NCBI GenBank assembly: GCA_045541475.1 | Contig: JAZQJI010000041.1 | Span: forward strand, 1-64,000 | Direction: 5' to 3' | From: RGIG3077 sp045541475 | GTDB lineage: Bacteria > Bacillota > Clostridia > Oscillospirales > Ruminococcaceae | Length of the DNA stretch: 64,000 nucleotides | Shown here: in pieces, positions 16,991-25,964 of the stretch | Numbering within the stretch: the first letter of the stretch is position 1 | Layout: the number at the start of each line of letters is the position of its first letter | Program-made: the position numbers and the translations under genes | The notes under the pieces: model-generated | What the model saw: the letters and a program-made list of their open reading frames with translations, nothing else | The model's database searches: none | What the model was told of the DNA's origin: nothing

Positions 16991-18142
16991 ATGGGCGAAA
17001 ACAGTTGCAGATTATTTAAAAGATGCGGCGGCTGTCAGTTGAAGGAAGACTACACACAGCAGCTTGAATGGAAGCAGAATAAGGTTGAAAGGCTTTTGTC
17101 TAAATTTTGTAAATGCGAAAAGATTGTTGGAATGGAAAAGCCCTATAACTATCGCAACAAGGTACAGCACGGATTTTATACCAATCCAAACAAACAGATT
17201 ATATCAGGAATTTTTCAATCCAACAGCGGAAGAATTGTGCCCTGTGACAGTTGTATGCTTGAGGATGCAGAGGCAAGCGAGATTATTGCAACGTTGAAAA
17301 AACTTATGCAGTCTTTTAAGATTTTTCCGTATAATCCGAATACGAATTATGGACTTTTGCGCCATGTTATGATAAGAAAAGGCAGAGCCACGGGCGAAAT
17401 TCTGGTCTGTCTGGTAACGTCAAAGGCGACGTTCCCTTCAAAAAAGAATTTTGTTGCCGCACTTTTAAAGGCACACCCCGCAATAACTACAATTGTGCAG
17501 AATATCTGCACAAATGCTATGCCGCTTACCATGGGCGAGCGTGAAATTGTGATGTACGGCAAGGGATATATCGAGGATATAATGTGCAATAAAAGGTTTA
17601 AGATATCGGCAAAATCGTTTTATCAGGTAAACCCTTTGCAGACTGAGATACTTTATCGCACCGCCATGGATTTTGCGGATTTGCAAAAAACCGACCGTGT
17701 GCTTGATTGCTACTGCGGAACGGGTACTATCGGCATTATTGCAAGCGATTTTTGCAAAGAGGTTATCGGCGTGGAGATTAACAAAACCGCAACTGATGAC
17801 GCTGTAAAAAATGCAAAAGTTAACGGTTGCAAAAACATAAGCTTTATAAATGAAGATTCAGGTAGATTTATGGTGAAAATGGCACGCATGGGCGAAAAAG
17901 CCGACGTTGTTTTTACTGATCCGCCAAGATCGGGAAGCGACAAGCGATTTTTGGAGAGCCTTGCAAAGCTTTCTCCCAAAAGGGTTGTTTATATTTCCTG
18001 CGGAATTGAAAGCTTGGAGCGTGACTTGACCTTGCTTGAAAAACTTGGTTATAAAGCGAAAAAAATTCAGCCTGTTGATATGTTTCCGCACACAAAGCAT
18101 ATTGAATGCGTTGTGTTGTTGGATAGAGCACGATTGCAATAA
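16991..18142 (+). CDS. RumA/RlmD-type RNA (uracil-5-)-methyltransferase lacking the TRAM domain
   Basis: A 383-residue SAM-dependent m5U RNA methyltransferase. The iron-sulfur cysteines are seen in CRLFKRCGGCQL. The methyltransferase core has LDCYCGTGTIGI, a DPPRSGSD motif and the catalytic Cys in VVYISCGIESL. It starts directly with the cluster region and lacks the TRAM RNA-binding domain found in its 447-residue paralogue at 52749-54092. Likely target is 23S rRNA (U747/U1939-type) but the site cannot be assigned. It starts 35 bases after the pgsA terminator, behind GGAGG. Confidence 0.85.
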   Translation: MGENSCRLFKRCGGCQLKEDYTQQLEWKQNKVERLLSKFCKCEKIVGMEKPYNYRNKVQHGFYTNPNKQIISGIFQSNSGRIVPCDSCMLEDAEASEIIATLKKLMQSFKIFPYNPNTNYGLLRHVMIRKGRATGEILVCLVTSKATFPSKKNFVAALLKAHPAITTIVQNICTNAMPLTMGEREIVMYGKGYIEDIMCNKRFKISAKSFYQVNPLQTEILYRTAMDFADLQKTDRVLDCYCGTGTIGIIASDFCKEVIGVEINKTATDDAVKNAKVNGCKNISFINEDSGRFMVKMARMGEKADVVFTDPPRSGSDKRFLESLAKLSPKRVVYISCGIESLERDLTLLEKLGYKAKKIQPVDMFPHTKHIECVVLLDRARLQ

Positions 18143-18158
18143 AAATATTTCAAATCCC

Positions 18159-18187
18159 TTGACAAATATTATAATCCGTGTTATACT
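18159..18187 (+). promoter_or_regulatory. Sigma-A promoter of tyrA
   Basis: TTGACA (18159-18164), a 17-base spacer, then TATACT (18182-18187), with about 85 bases of leader before the GTG start of tyrA. The leader contains only a weak hairpin (AGGGCT/AGCTCTT) and no terminator. Confidence 0.82.
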
Positions 18188-18277
18188 TTATTACACAAAA
18201 GCATAAAAGGGCTAAAGCGTAAAAGCTCTTACTTTAAATAATTTATAATCACAATAGAAAACGGAAGAGGGATAATA

Positions 18278-19105
18278 GTGAAAATAGGAATTGTTGGCTT
18301 GGGTCTTATAGGCGGCTCAATGGCAAAAACTATAAAGAAAAACACAAATCATATATGTCTTGGCATGGATAAAAATAAAGGTGCGGTAGCGGCGGCATTC
18401 TCGCAGGAAGCGATAGAGGGTGAGATTAACGCTCAAACCATGTCAGGCTGTGATATTGTTATAGTTGCACTGCATCCACAGGCTACAATTGATTTTATTC
18501 TTGAAAACAAGGATAATTTTAAAAAAGGCGGCATTGTTATTGACGTGTGCGGCGTAAAACGCATGATTGTGGATAGCGTTGATTATCAGCTTAAATCAGT
18601 TGGAGTTGAGTTTGTCGGCTGTCACCCAATGGCAGGACGTGAGTTTTCGGGTTTTGAATATGCTGTGGATAACCTTTTTGAGCGTGCAAGCTTTATTATG
18701 ACGCCCACTGATGCAACGTCAATGCGTGCAGTACGTGAGGTTTCTACACTGGCTTACGATATGGGCTTTGCCAGAGTTGTAATGTCCACACCTGATGAGC
18801 ATGACAGAATTATTGCGTTTACTTCACAGTTGGCGCACGTTGTTTCAAGCGCTTATGTAAAAAGCCCGAATCTTATGGGCCAATCGGGCTTTTCGGCAGG
18901 TTCGTTCATGGATTTGACAAGGGTTGCAAAGCTTAACGAAAATATGTGGACTGAGCTGTTTATCATGAACAAGGATGCACTTACCTTTGAAATTGATGAG
19001 ATTATCAAACATTTGCAGGAGTATCGTGATAGCATTGCAAATGCTGATACAAATGAGCTTTGCTCGCTTTTGCGCAAGGGAAGAGAGCTTAAAGAAAGTG
19101 TTTAA
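18278..19105 (+). CDS. tyrA: Prephenate dehydrogenase
   Basis: A 275-residue NAD(P)-dependent dehydrogenase of tyrosine synthesis, converting prephenate to 4-hydroxyphenylpyruvate. The N-terminal Rossmann motif GIVGLGLIGGSMAK is clear, as are the GCHPMAGREFSGF substrate loop and the HAVSSAYV-like helix (here LAHVVSSAYV). It lacks the ACT domain that some TyrA proteins carry, so allosteric control through ACT is not expected. The start is a GTG behind GAGGG. No other aromatic-pathway genes are adjacent. Confidence 0.92.
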   Translation: MKIGIVGLGLIGGSMAKTIKKNTNHICLGMDKNKGAVAAAFSQEAIEGEINAQTMSGCDIVIVALHPQATIDFILENKDNFKKGGIVIDVCGVKRMIVDSVDYQLKSVGVEFVGCHPMAGREFSGFEYAVDNLFERASFIMTPTDATSMRAVREVSTLAYDMGFARVVMSTPDEHDRIIAFTSQLAHVVSSAYVKSPNLMGQSGFSAGSFMDLTRVAKLNENMWTELFIMNKDALTFEIDEIIKHLQEYRDSIANADTNELCSLLRKGRELKESV

Positions 19106-19284
19106 CAGCAATTATCCAGCATTGATGACATTGTATTTACAACGCCCTTGCATGAACGCAAAAGCTTTGTTGCTTTGCATTTAAGCTTGCGTTTTTGTCT
19201 TGAATTGGCTTTGCATATTGCGTAGGTCATTAAACCTGCAATGCCTGCCGCTGTTATAGCTTTACACATTGATGCTGTGCGCAT
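19102..19284 (-). CDS. Small cysteine-rich membrane-anchored protein, unknown function
   Basis: A 60-residue product not recognised as a named family. It has a short hydrophobic segment (KAITAAGIAGLMTYAI) and a basic tail rich in Lys and Cys, ending in DNCC. A near-perfect ribosome site, GGAGGTGATATC, lies directly before the ATG, which is strong evidence of real translation. It converges on tyrA and overlaps its stop by 4 bases. Topology suggests one membrane helix with a cytoplasmic basic tail. Confidence 0.65.
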   Translation of the reverse strand: MRTASMCKAITAAGIAGLMTYAICKANSRQKRKLKCKATKLLRSCKGVVNTMSSMLDNCC

Positions 19285-19383
19285 GATATCACCTCCGTTT
19301 TGGCTTTGTTGGTATCATGTGCATATTTTTTGCAAAAATTCTAACGCACTTTTGCAAAATAAAGTAAAATATTGCGTTTGCTC

Positions 19384-19412
19384 TTGATTTTTTTTAAAAT
19401 TTGTGTTACAAT
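19384..19412 (+). promoter_or_regulatory. Sigma-A promoter of trmL
   Basis: TTGATT (19384-19389), a 17-base spacer and TACAAT (19407-19412), about 45 bases before the trmL start. Confidence 0.75.
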
Positions 19413-19457
19413 GCTTTTAGCTATAACGGCTGTAAAAAATTATGCTGAGGATTTATT

Positions 19458-19958
19458 TTGAACTGCAAAATTAACATTGTGCTTTTTGAACCGCAAATTC
19501 CGCAAAATACGGGTAACATTGCACGCACCTGCGCTGTTACGGGCGCTGCGCTGCATTTGGTAAGACCCATGGGTTTTGAAATTGATGATAAAAAGCTAAA
19601 ACGTGCCGGCCTTGATTATTGGCATGAGCTTGACATTACCTACTATGACAATACTACGGATTTTTTAGAAAAGCATAAGGGTGACAAACTTTTCTTTTTT
19701 ACCACAAAGGGAAAGCGTCTTTATTGCGAGGAGCAGTTTGAAGGCGAAATTTATCTTATCTTCGGCAGAGAAGACAAAGGCATTGACGAGGCTATTCTTG
19801 CAGAGAATTATTCAAATTGTGTGAGAATACCTATGCGTGAAAATCTGCGCAGCCTTAATCTTTCCAACACCGTTGCAATTGCCGTTTACGAAGCTTTGCG
19901 CCAAAATGGTTTTGACGCATTAAAGCTTGATGGAAAGCTTACAAAATACAATATTTAA
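19458..19958 (+). CDS. trmL: tRNA (cytidine/uridine-34-2'-O)-methyltransferase
   Basis: A 166-residue SPOUT-class enzyme that 2'-O-methylates the wobble base of certain leucine tRNAs. Diagnostic motifs are EPQIPQNTGNIARTCA, LIFGREDKGI and RIPMRENLRSLNLSNTVAI. Length is normal for TrmL. The start is a TTG preceded by GAGGA. The following degV gene begins 17 bases later. Confidence 0.92.
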   Translation: MNCKINIVLFEPQIPQNTGNIARTCAVTGAALHLVRPMGFEIDDKKLKRAGLDYWHELDITYYDNTTDFLEKHKGDKLFFFTTKGKRLYCEEQFEGEIYLIFGREDKGIDEAILAENYSNCVRIPMRENLRSLNLSNTVAIAVYEALRQNGFDALKLDGKLTKYNI

Positions 19959-19974
19959 TAATTGGATGGATATA

Positions 19975-20847
19975 ATGAGTAAAATTAAAATTTTGACAGA
20001 CTCGGCTTGTGATATACCCAAGGATAAGGAGCAGGAGCTTGGCATAAAGGTTATGTGTTTTCCCATTACGGTTGACGGCGTGGGATATCATGAACGTGTG
20101 GATTTTGATAATGATCAATACTACAAAATGATGGACGAGGCTGTTGAGTACCCTTCAACTGCTCAAATTACAATGTTTGAATTTGTGGAAGCTTACAAGG
20201 AGCTTTTGGAACAAGGGTACAGTGATATTATTCACATTACAATATCTTCAACGGGATCTAATACTCATAACGCCGCTATTATGGCAAGAAATGAGTTTTA
20301 CGATGAGGTTAAAGGTGCCGATAAGATGCGTATTCACATCGTAGATTCGGCTAATTATACCGCTGTTGAAGGCTATGGCGTGTTGCAGGCGGCACAAAAG
20401 GCGCAAAAGGGCGCAAGCGTTGATGAAATTTTGTCTTTCCTTGAAGATTGGTACTCATCAGCAGAGGTTGTTTTTGCCACATATACGCTTAAATATGCAA
20501 AGCGTTCCGGAAGAATTTCATCGGCTGCCGCTTTTGCAGGTGAGCTTTTGGGATTAAAACCCATTCTTAAGATTGCCGGTGGTGTTTCGACAACAGCTGA
20601 TAAGGTTCGTGGAGATAAGAACATTATCCCCAAGATTATTGAGATGGCGGAAAAGGAAATGATACCGCACACCCCTTACTGCATTGTTTACGGCAGCGTT
20701 AAAGAATATGCCGATGAGATGACAAAGGCAATGACTAAGAAATTCGGCTATCCGCCGGAGTGCAGTTTTCAGATAGGCGCAGCGGTTGCGTCAAACGCAG
20801 GGCATCAGGTTGTCGGCGTGGTTATTAAATCAAAGCGCCGCAAATAA
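19975..20847 (+). CDS. DegV-family fatty-acid-binding protein
   Basis: A 290-residue DegV protein. The start is typical (KIKILTDSACDIPKD), followed by the conserved HITISSTGSNTHNAA loop and the later YAKRSGRISSAAAF motif. DegV proteins bind fatty acids; in some Firmicutes such proteins (FakB) present fatty acid to the kinase FakA. No fakA-like gene lies nearby, so the partner is unknown. ATG 19975 is chosen over the in-frame codon at 19927, which would overlap trmL. Confidence 0.9.
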   Translation: MSKIKILTDSACDIPKDKEQELGIKVMCFPITVDGVGYHERVDFDNDQYYKMMDEAVEYPSTAQITMFEFVEAYKELLEQGYSDIIHITISSTGSNTHNAAIMARNEFYDEVKGADKMRIHIVDSANYTAVEGYGVLQAAQKAQKGASVDEILSFLEDWYSSAEVVFATYTLKYAKRSGRISSAAAFAGELLGLKPILKIAGGVSTTADKVRGDKNIIPKIIEMAEKEMIPHTPYCIVYGSVKEYADEMTKAMTKKFGYPPECSFQIGAAVASNAGHQVVGVVIKSKRRK

Positions 20848-20859
20848 TGATTTTTTTTC

Positions 20860-20895
20860 ACGGGAATGCACCAAGCGGCGTTCCCGTTTGTTTTT
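20860..20895 (+). terminator. Terminator after the degV gene
   Basis: ACGGGAA (20860-20866) pairs with TTCCCGT (20881-20887), followed by TTGTTTTT. Confidence 0.75.
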
Positions 20896-20918
20896 ACTTT
20901 TAAAAATGGGCAGGTGAG

Positions 20919-21764
20919 ATGATGAGCGATAAAGAATTTGATACTGTGATAACTGCTCAAAAATCGGCATTTAGGGTTGATATAAAAGAGCTTTTATCTT
21001 ATAAATACTTGATATTTTTGTTTGTAAAGCGTGATTTTATTGCAAAATACAAACAAACGGTTTTGGGACCGTTGTGGGCGGTTATTCAGCCGTTTTTGAC
21101 AACCGTTGTGTTTACGGCGGTTTTCGGCAATTTTGCACAGATATCTACAAACGGCGTGCCTGCATTTATTTTTTACCTTTGTTCTACGGTAATCTGGCAG
21201 TTTTTCAGCAGCAGTCTTAACGCATCATCATCAATATTGATAACAAACTCGCATTTGTTATCAAAGGTTTATTTTCCAAGGCTTGTGTTGCCCGTTTCGG
21301 CGGTGCTTTCAAAGCTGATTTCGTTTGCAATACAGCTTGTGTTTTTTTTGGCATTTTTCTTTATATATCTTATAAAAGGAGAAATTGAGCCGAATATATA
21401 CATTGCAATGACTCCGCTGCTGCTTGTACATGTAATGGCATTATCATTAGGTGTTGGCTTGCTGATATCAGCGTGTACGATAAAATATCGTGATTTAGTA
21501 ATGCTGATATCTTTTGCAATTCAGCTTTGGATGTACGCTACGCCTGTGATTTACCCAACCGATGCAATTGCTGAAAAATGGCGTGGTTTGTTGCTTTTAA
21601 ACCCTATGGCACCTATTGTGGAAACCTTTAGGTATGCGTTTTTGGGCACATCGCAGTTTTATGCAAAGTACTATGCAGTAAGCTGTGTATCAACAATAAT
21701 TATTCTGTTTATCGGACTTTTTGTATTTAACAAGGCGCAAAAAAGCTTTGCTGATACGATTTAA
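20919..21764 (+). CDS. ABC-2 polysaccharide export permease (Wzm-type)
   Basis: A 281-residue inner-membrane permease with six predicted helices and the family motif VKRDFIAKYKQTVLGPLWAVIQPF near the start. It pairs with the ATPase 39 bases downstream to export an undecaprenyl-linked glycan or teichoic-acid-like polymer. Two ATGs are adjacent (20919 and 20922); AGGTGA fits the second better. No glycosyltransferases lie next to it, so the polymer is unknown. Confidence 0.9.
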   Translation: MMSDKEFDTVITAQKSAFRVDIKELLSYKYLIFLFVKRDFIAKYKQTVLGPLWAVIQPFLTTVVFTAVFGNFAQISTNGVPAFIFYLCSTVIWQFFSSSLNASSSILITNSHLLSKVYFPRLVLPVSAVLSKLISFAIQLVFFLAFFFIYLIKGEIEPNIYIAMTPLLLVHVMALSLGVGLLISACTIKYRDLVMLISFAIQLWMYATPVIYPTDAIAEKWRGLLLLNPMAPIVETFRYAFLGTSQFYAKYYAVSCVSTIIILFIGLFVFNKAQKSFADTI

Positions 21765-21803
21765 ACTAAAAATACCGCAGTTGTGCAGAAAGGCGCTGTT
21801 TTT

Positions 21804-23078
21804 ATGAGTAATACGGCAATTAAAGTTGAAAATCTTGTAAAAGAATACCGTTTGGGTGTAATCGGCGCGGGTACATTGCGTGAGGATATTCAGTCTGCTT
21901 TTGCCCGATTTAAAGGCGCAGAAAATCCAAATTCAAAAATCGGCAGGGAGCAAAGTATAGCACAAGCGACAAGGTTTAAAGCGCTTGATGATGTTTCGTT
22001 TGAGGTGAAAAAGGGCGACGCCTTGGCGATTATCGGCGGAAACGGCGCAGGCAAATCGACACTGTTAAAGCTGATTTCGCAAATAACCGCACCCACAAAG
22101 GGCAGAATACTAATTAACGGCAAGATTTCAAGTATGCTTGAAGTAGGAACAGGCTTTCATCGAGAGCTTACCGGAAGAGAGAATATCTACATGAACGGTG
22201 CAATTCTTGGTATGAGCAAGAATGATATAGACCTGCGTCTTGATGAGATTATTGAATTTTCAGGGGTTTCGCAGTTTATTGATACGCCCGTTAAAAGATA
22301 TTCAAGCGGTATGTTTGTGCGTCTTGCTTTTGCAGTTGCGGCGCATCTCAACAGCGATATACTTATTCTTGATGAGGTTCTGGCTGTTGGCGATGAAAGC
22401 TTTAAACAAAAATCGCTTGGAAAAATGAGCGAGATTTCTCAGCAGGAGGGTAAAACCATCTTGTATGTAAGCCACAGTATGAGCACTGTTAAAAGGCTTT
22501 GCACAAGGGCGATTGTGCTTGATTCAGGGCGTATTGTTTTTGATGGCGATACTGACGGCGGCATTGCGGAATATATGAACAGGTGCTCAAACGCTTTTGC
22601 ATCTGCCAATGTTGAGCTTACCAAGGCACAGCGCGGCAGATATCTTGCGCAACGAGTGCAAATGCAGCAGCTTTGTGTTGAAGAAAAAAACAATGCCGTG
22701 TTTGAAAAAGGCGAAAAATGCAATTTGGTTATAAAATGGCGTGCACTTGAAAAGGTAGAAAATGCGCTTTTGCGTGTTGTTATAAAATCGCCTGATAAAA
22801 CGCCTGTTGGAATGTGTATTTCAGATGCGTTGCTTAACGCCGCAGCCGATACTGATAACGAAACTGCGTTGACGCTTGATTTTTCGCAGCTTTGCGCAGG
22901 CAAGTATTACTGTGATATTTCAATTTCGCAAAAATCGGGCGTAGGCCGGTTTGATAATCTTGACAGGGTTGAAAATGCGTTTTTCTTTGAATATGCAGGC
23001 AGCGAGCGAGCAAGCGATACGCTGTGGCAACCAAGCGTGTGGGGAAATACGGTTTTACCAAAAATAGTAATAAAGTAG
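21804..23078 (+). CDS. ABC polysaccharide export ATPase with C-terminal carbohydrate-binding-type domain (Wzt-type)
   Basis: A 424-residue ATPase. The nucleotide-binding domain (about 1-250) has Walker A GGNGAGKST, the signature YSSGMFVRLAFAVA, Walker B DILILDEVLAVGDE and the switch histidine in YVSHSM. A C-terminal beta-rich domain of about 150 residues (from about 275) resembles the Wzt domain that recognises the end of the finished glycan. The AGTLREDIQSAF segment and the insert before Walker A (about 18-60) fit this subfamily. I chose ATG 21804 over 21783 on spacing to AAAGG. Confidence 0.9.
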   Translation: MSNTAIKVENLVKEYRLGVIGAGTLREDIQSAFARFKGAENPNSKIGREQSIAQATRFKALDDVSFEVKKGDALAIIGGNGAGKSTLLKLISQITAPTKGRILINGKISSMLEVGTGFHRELTGRENIYMNGAILGMSKNDIDLRLDEIIEFSGVSQFIDTPVKRYSSGMFVRLAFAVAAHLNSDILILDEVLAVGDESFKQKSLGKMSEISQQEGKTILYVSHSMSTVKRLCTRAIVLDSGRIVFDGDTDGGIAEYMNRCSNAFASANVELTKAQRGRYLAQRVQMQQLCVEEKNNAVFEKGEKCNLVIKWRALEKVENALLRVVIKSPDKTPVGMCISDALLNAAADTDNETALTLDFSQLCAGKYYCDISISQKSGVGRFDNLDRVENAFFFEYAGSERASDTLWQPSVWGNTVLPKIVIK

Positions 23079-23133
23079 TTTTTACTGTTGATGCTGATTT
23101 GCTTTGCGCTGTGCTTACTTGGGAGGAAATAGA

Positions 23134-24069
23134 ATGGGTGTTGTATTTGCACTTGGTTTTTTATTTGTTTTGGCGATGTTTATTGGCATTATCTGTGTTA
23201 TTGCAGGCGCTGTTACTTTGATTGTAAGGCATTGCTTAAAGAAGAAAACTCAGAAAAAATACAAAATAGCACAAGTTGCCGGTGTGTTATTGCTTACAGC
23301 AGGCGGTGTGCTTGTAATTCCGCTTGCTGTTATTGGCGCATATATTGGTATAGATACAGCGCAAAATATCAAAGAGCAAAAACTGCGTGATGAATATTAT
23401 TCTAAATATACTCAAACAGATATTATCATTGAGGTTGACAGTGATACTATTAATAAAAACATGGTATATATAAAGAACGAGTTTGTTCTTAACGATGCAA
23501 CTTACAAGTATGTGTATGGTCTTGGTGTTAAATATCAGGATGATTTCAGAGGTGAGGCTGTTGCAAATCTGAATGACGGTGTTTCGGAGTTGACAGTGTA
23601 TGCATATCATCACCCGGCAAACGAAAATCTGCTTTGTGCGGGACAAAAAATCTACGCCACATATACACAAACGGCAGATCTGATAGATTATTATAATAAC
23701 TGTTCGTTTACATATAAATGTCGTGTTTCAACAAGCGGTAATTCGCATTATTTTGATGTGGATATGAATGATTTGATGTTTTCAAGGTTGATTAATTATC
23801 TGTCATATTCGCAGGATAATGGCCAATTCAATGGTTCGGATTTGGATTTTTACATCACACAGACTTCCGATGACGGAAGGCTGGAAAGAGAAATGAATGT
23901 AATGGTTGACAAAGACGGAACGATTGCCGTAAAAGCAATAAGCAATCCGCTTAGCAATGATACGAGAGCCGATGATGATTATATTGGGTTGCATATTGTG
24001 AGTGATTCTCAGGCACATCAGTATTTATCGGCGATAGCAGATACAGCAAGAGATATAAAGAATGATTGA
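23134..24069 (+). CDS. Membrane-anchored protein of unknown function downstream of the exporter
   Basis: No named family is recognised. The protein (311 residues) has two N-terminal hydrophobic helices (about 1-30 and 48-75, joined by a basic loop RHCLKKKTQKKYK) and a large outward-facing domain of about 235 residues. That domain is rich in Asn, Asp and Tyr and ends in a short helix (QAHQYLSAIADTARD). The start at 23134 follows GGGAGGAAATAG. It lies 55 bases after the exporter ATPase, so it may share its transcript, but the sequence does not tie it to glycan export. Confidence 0.6.
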   Translation: MGVVFALGFLFVLAMFIGIICVIAGAVTLIVRHCLKKKTQKKYKIAQVAGVLLLTAGGVLVIPLAVIGAYIGIDTAQNIKEQKLRDEYYSKYTQTDIIIEVDSDTINKNMVYIKNEFVLNDATYKYVYGLGVKYQDDFRGEAVANLNDGVSELTVYAYHHPANENLLCAGQKIYATYTQTADLIDYYNNCSFTYKCRVSTSGNSHYFDVDMNDLMFSRLINYLSYSQDNGQFNGSDLDFYITQTSDDGRLEREMNVMVDKDGTIAVKAISNPLSNDTRADDDYIGLHIVSDSQAHQYLSAIADTARDIKND

Positions 24070-24094
24070 AAAATATGTTGCACGCACTTTTATC

Positions 24095-24123
24095 TTGACA
24101 AATGTTTAAAAAATGTGTATGAT
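24095..24123 (+). promoter_or_regulatory. Sigma-A promoter of metY
   Basis: TTGACA (24095-24100), a 17-base spacer and TATGAT (24118-24123). The leader is only about 45 bases, so there is no room for a SAM riboswitch or T-box. Confidence 0.85.
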
Positions 24124-24171
24124 AGATGTTGAGGTTAACGCCTATTTTCCCTATTGAAAGGATTGATTTTG

Positions 24172-25437
24172 ATGAAGATTGAAACACAATGCCTGCACGA
24201 AGGCTACACTCCCGCAAATGGTGCGCCCAGAGTAATGCCTATTGTACAGAGCACAACCTATTGCTTTGATTCTACCGAGCATATCGGTGATTTATTTAAC
24301 ATGCCTACTGAGCACATGTATTCACGTTTTTCTAACCCCACGGTTGAAGCTGTGGAAAAGAAAATCGCCGCTTTGGAAGGCGGTGTGGCTGCAATGTGTA
24401 CATCAAGCGGACAGGCAGCAAGCATGATTTCTCTGCTTAATATACTTTCCTACGGTGACAGTTTTATCTGCTCATCAGCAATATACGGCGGTACAATTAA
24501 TCTTTTTGGTGTAACATTAAAAAAATTCGGCATTGAATGTATCTGGGTGCCTGCTGATGCTACCGAAGAGGAAATTCAGGCAAAATTCAAACCCAACACA
24601 AAGGCGGTTTTCGGCGAAACTTTGGCAAATCCCGCACTTGATGTTCTTGATATTGAAAAGTTTGCAAATGTTGCTCACAAAAACGGCGTTCCGCTGATTA
24701 TCGACAACACTTTCCCTACACCCATACTTTGCAGACCGATTGAATGGGGCGCTGATATTGTTATCCACTCCACAACAAAGTACATGGACGGTCACGCTTT
24801 GCAGGTTGGCGGTGTTATTGTGGACAGCGGTAAATTTGATTGGACAAACGGCAAATTCCCTGATTTTACAACACCCGATGAAAGCTACCACGGCATTGTA
24901 TATACCGAAAGCTTTGGAAATATGGCATATATCATCAAGGCAAGAATGCAGCTGATGCGTGATATGGGCTGTTATCCTGCAGCACATTCGGCATTTTTGT
25001 TGAATTTAGGTCTTGAAACACTTGCTGTTAGAATGAAGCAGTACTGCGAAAACGCAATTAAAGTAGCTGAGTATTTGAACGCGAGCGACAAGGTTGCTTA
25101 TGTAAAATATCCCATGCTTAAAGATTCTACAAGCTATGAACTGGCGCAGAAATATCTGCCCGATGGCGCAAGCGGCGTTGTAACCTTCAGCATTAAGGGC
25201 GGAAGAACAAACGCTGTTAAGTTTATGGATAGTTTAACATTGGCTTCAAACGTGGTTCACGTTGCAGATATCCGCACCTGCGTTTTGCACCCTGCAAGCG
25301 CAACACATCGTCAGCTTACTGATGAACAGCTTGTTGCGGCAGGTATTGATGGCGGTATGATTAGATTCTCGTGCGGTCTTGAAAATATCGAGGATATTCT
25401 TGAGGATATCAAGCGCGGTTTGGCTGCGATTGATTAA
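24172..25437 (+). CDS. metY: O-acetylhomoserine sulfhydrylase (aminocarboxypropyltransferase)
   Basis: A 421-residue PLP enzyme of the Cys/Met metabolism family. The PLP lysine is Lys203 in HSTTKYMDGHA. Other features are CTSSGQAASMISLLN near the cofactor phosphate site, DNTFPTPILCRP, and the long C-terminal SNVVHVADIRTCVLHPAS stretch typical of the O-acetylhomoserine group. It should make homocysteine from O-acetylhomoserine and sulfide. ATG 24172 is chosen over 24154 because GAAAGGA precedes it at the right distance. Confidence 0.9.
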   Translation: MKIETQCLHEGYTPANGAPRVMPIVQSTTYCFDSTEHIGDLFNMPTEHMYSRFSNPTVEAVEKKIAALEGGVAAMCTSSGQAASMISLLNILSYGDSFICSSAIYGGTINLFGVTLKKFGIECIWVPADATEEEIQAKFKPNTKAVFGETLANPALDVLDIEKFANVAHKNGVPLIIDNTFPTPILCRPIEWGADIVIHSTTKYMDGHALQVGGVIVDSGKFDWTNGKFPDFTTPDESYHGIVYTESFGNMAYIIKARMQLMRDMGCYPAAHSAFLLNLGLETLAVRMKQYCENAIKVAEYLNASDKVAYVKYPMLKDSTSYELAQKYLPDGASGVVTFSIKGGRTNAVKFMDSLTLASNVVHVADIRTCVLHPASATHRQLTDEQLVAAGIDGGMIRFSCGLENIEDILEDIKRGLAAID

Positions 25438-25457
25438 AGCTTTTAAAAATAATAAAA

Positions 25458-25495
25458 AACACGCCTTCTCTTCGTTAGAGAGGGCGTGTTCTGTT
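25458..25495. terminator. Terminator between metY and a Nudix gene
   Basis: AACACGCCTTCTC (about 25458-25470) pairs over 13 positions (one G-U) with GAGAGGGCGTGTT (25478-25490). A-rich and T-rich flanks suggest it works in both directions between these convergent genes. Confidence 0.82.
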
Positions 25496-25507
25496 TGCCT
25501 TATGCTT

Positions 25508-25912
25508 TTAATAAATAGCGTGCTTTGCTTTGTTTACGATAGTTTTATCATTTTCGTAGGTGAGGATTGAGGTGGCATGTCCGATATCAACCCAACGGAT
25601 TTGAGAAATTTCGCTTTCCTGGGGGGAAAGCTCAAAGTTTTTGGCTTTTGCAAGGAAATAAACAACAACTTTCATTGTATCCTTTTTGGGAGAGTATTGA
25701 ACAGTTTCTCTGAAAGTGGGGTCGATGATTACGTCAACGCCCGTTTCTTCCTTAATTTCGCGTGCGGCTGTTTCAAGCTCGGTTTCTTCCTTTTCCATGT
25801 GGCCCTTTGGGAATGACCAATGACCGCTGTTGATGTGCTTTATCAGCAGAATTTCTGTGTTGCCGTGCGATTTACGGTAAACTATCGCACCGCATGATTT
25901 TTCATATATCAT
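25508..25912 (-). CDS. Nudix hydrolase (diadenosine tetraphosphatase-like)
   Basis: A 134-residue Nudix protein. The full Nudix box is present as GHMEKEETELETAAREIKEETGV (G-x5-E-x7-REUXEE-x-GU). The lead-in CGAIVYRKSHGNTEILLI and HWSFPKGH resemble asymmetric Ap4A hydrolases, which break down alarmone-like dinucleotides, but the substrate cannot be fixed from the sequence. It has its own promoter upstream (25965-25993). Confidence 0.88.
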   Translation of the reverse strand: MIYEKSCGAIVYRKSHGNTEILLIKHINSGHWSFPKGHMEKEETELETAAREIKEETGVDVIIDPTFRETVQYSPKKDTMKVVVYFLAKAKNFELSPQESEISQIRWVDIGHATSILTYENDKTIVNKAKHAIY

Positions 25913-25964
25913 CTATATACCTTTCTGTCCACACAAAATGGGGACTTATTCATTGTCAACAAAT

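Noticed and set aside
19321..19375. Repeated TTTTGCAAAA-like blocks upstream of trmL as an operator or CRISPR fragment
   Set aside because: Only two imperfect copies in A/T-rich DNA; no regular spacers and no cas genes anywhere in the window.
24124..24171. SAM riboswitch or T-box before metY
   Set aside because: The leader is only about 45 bases and contains no such elements.
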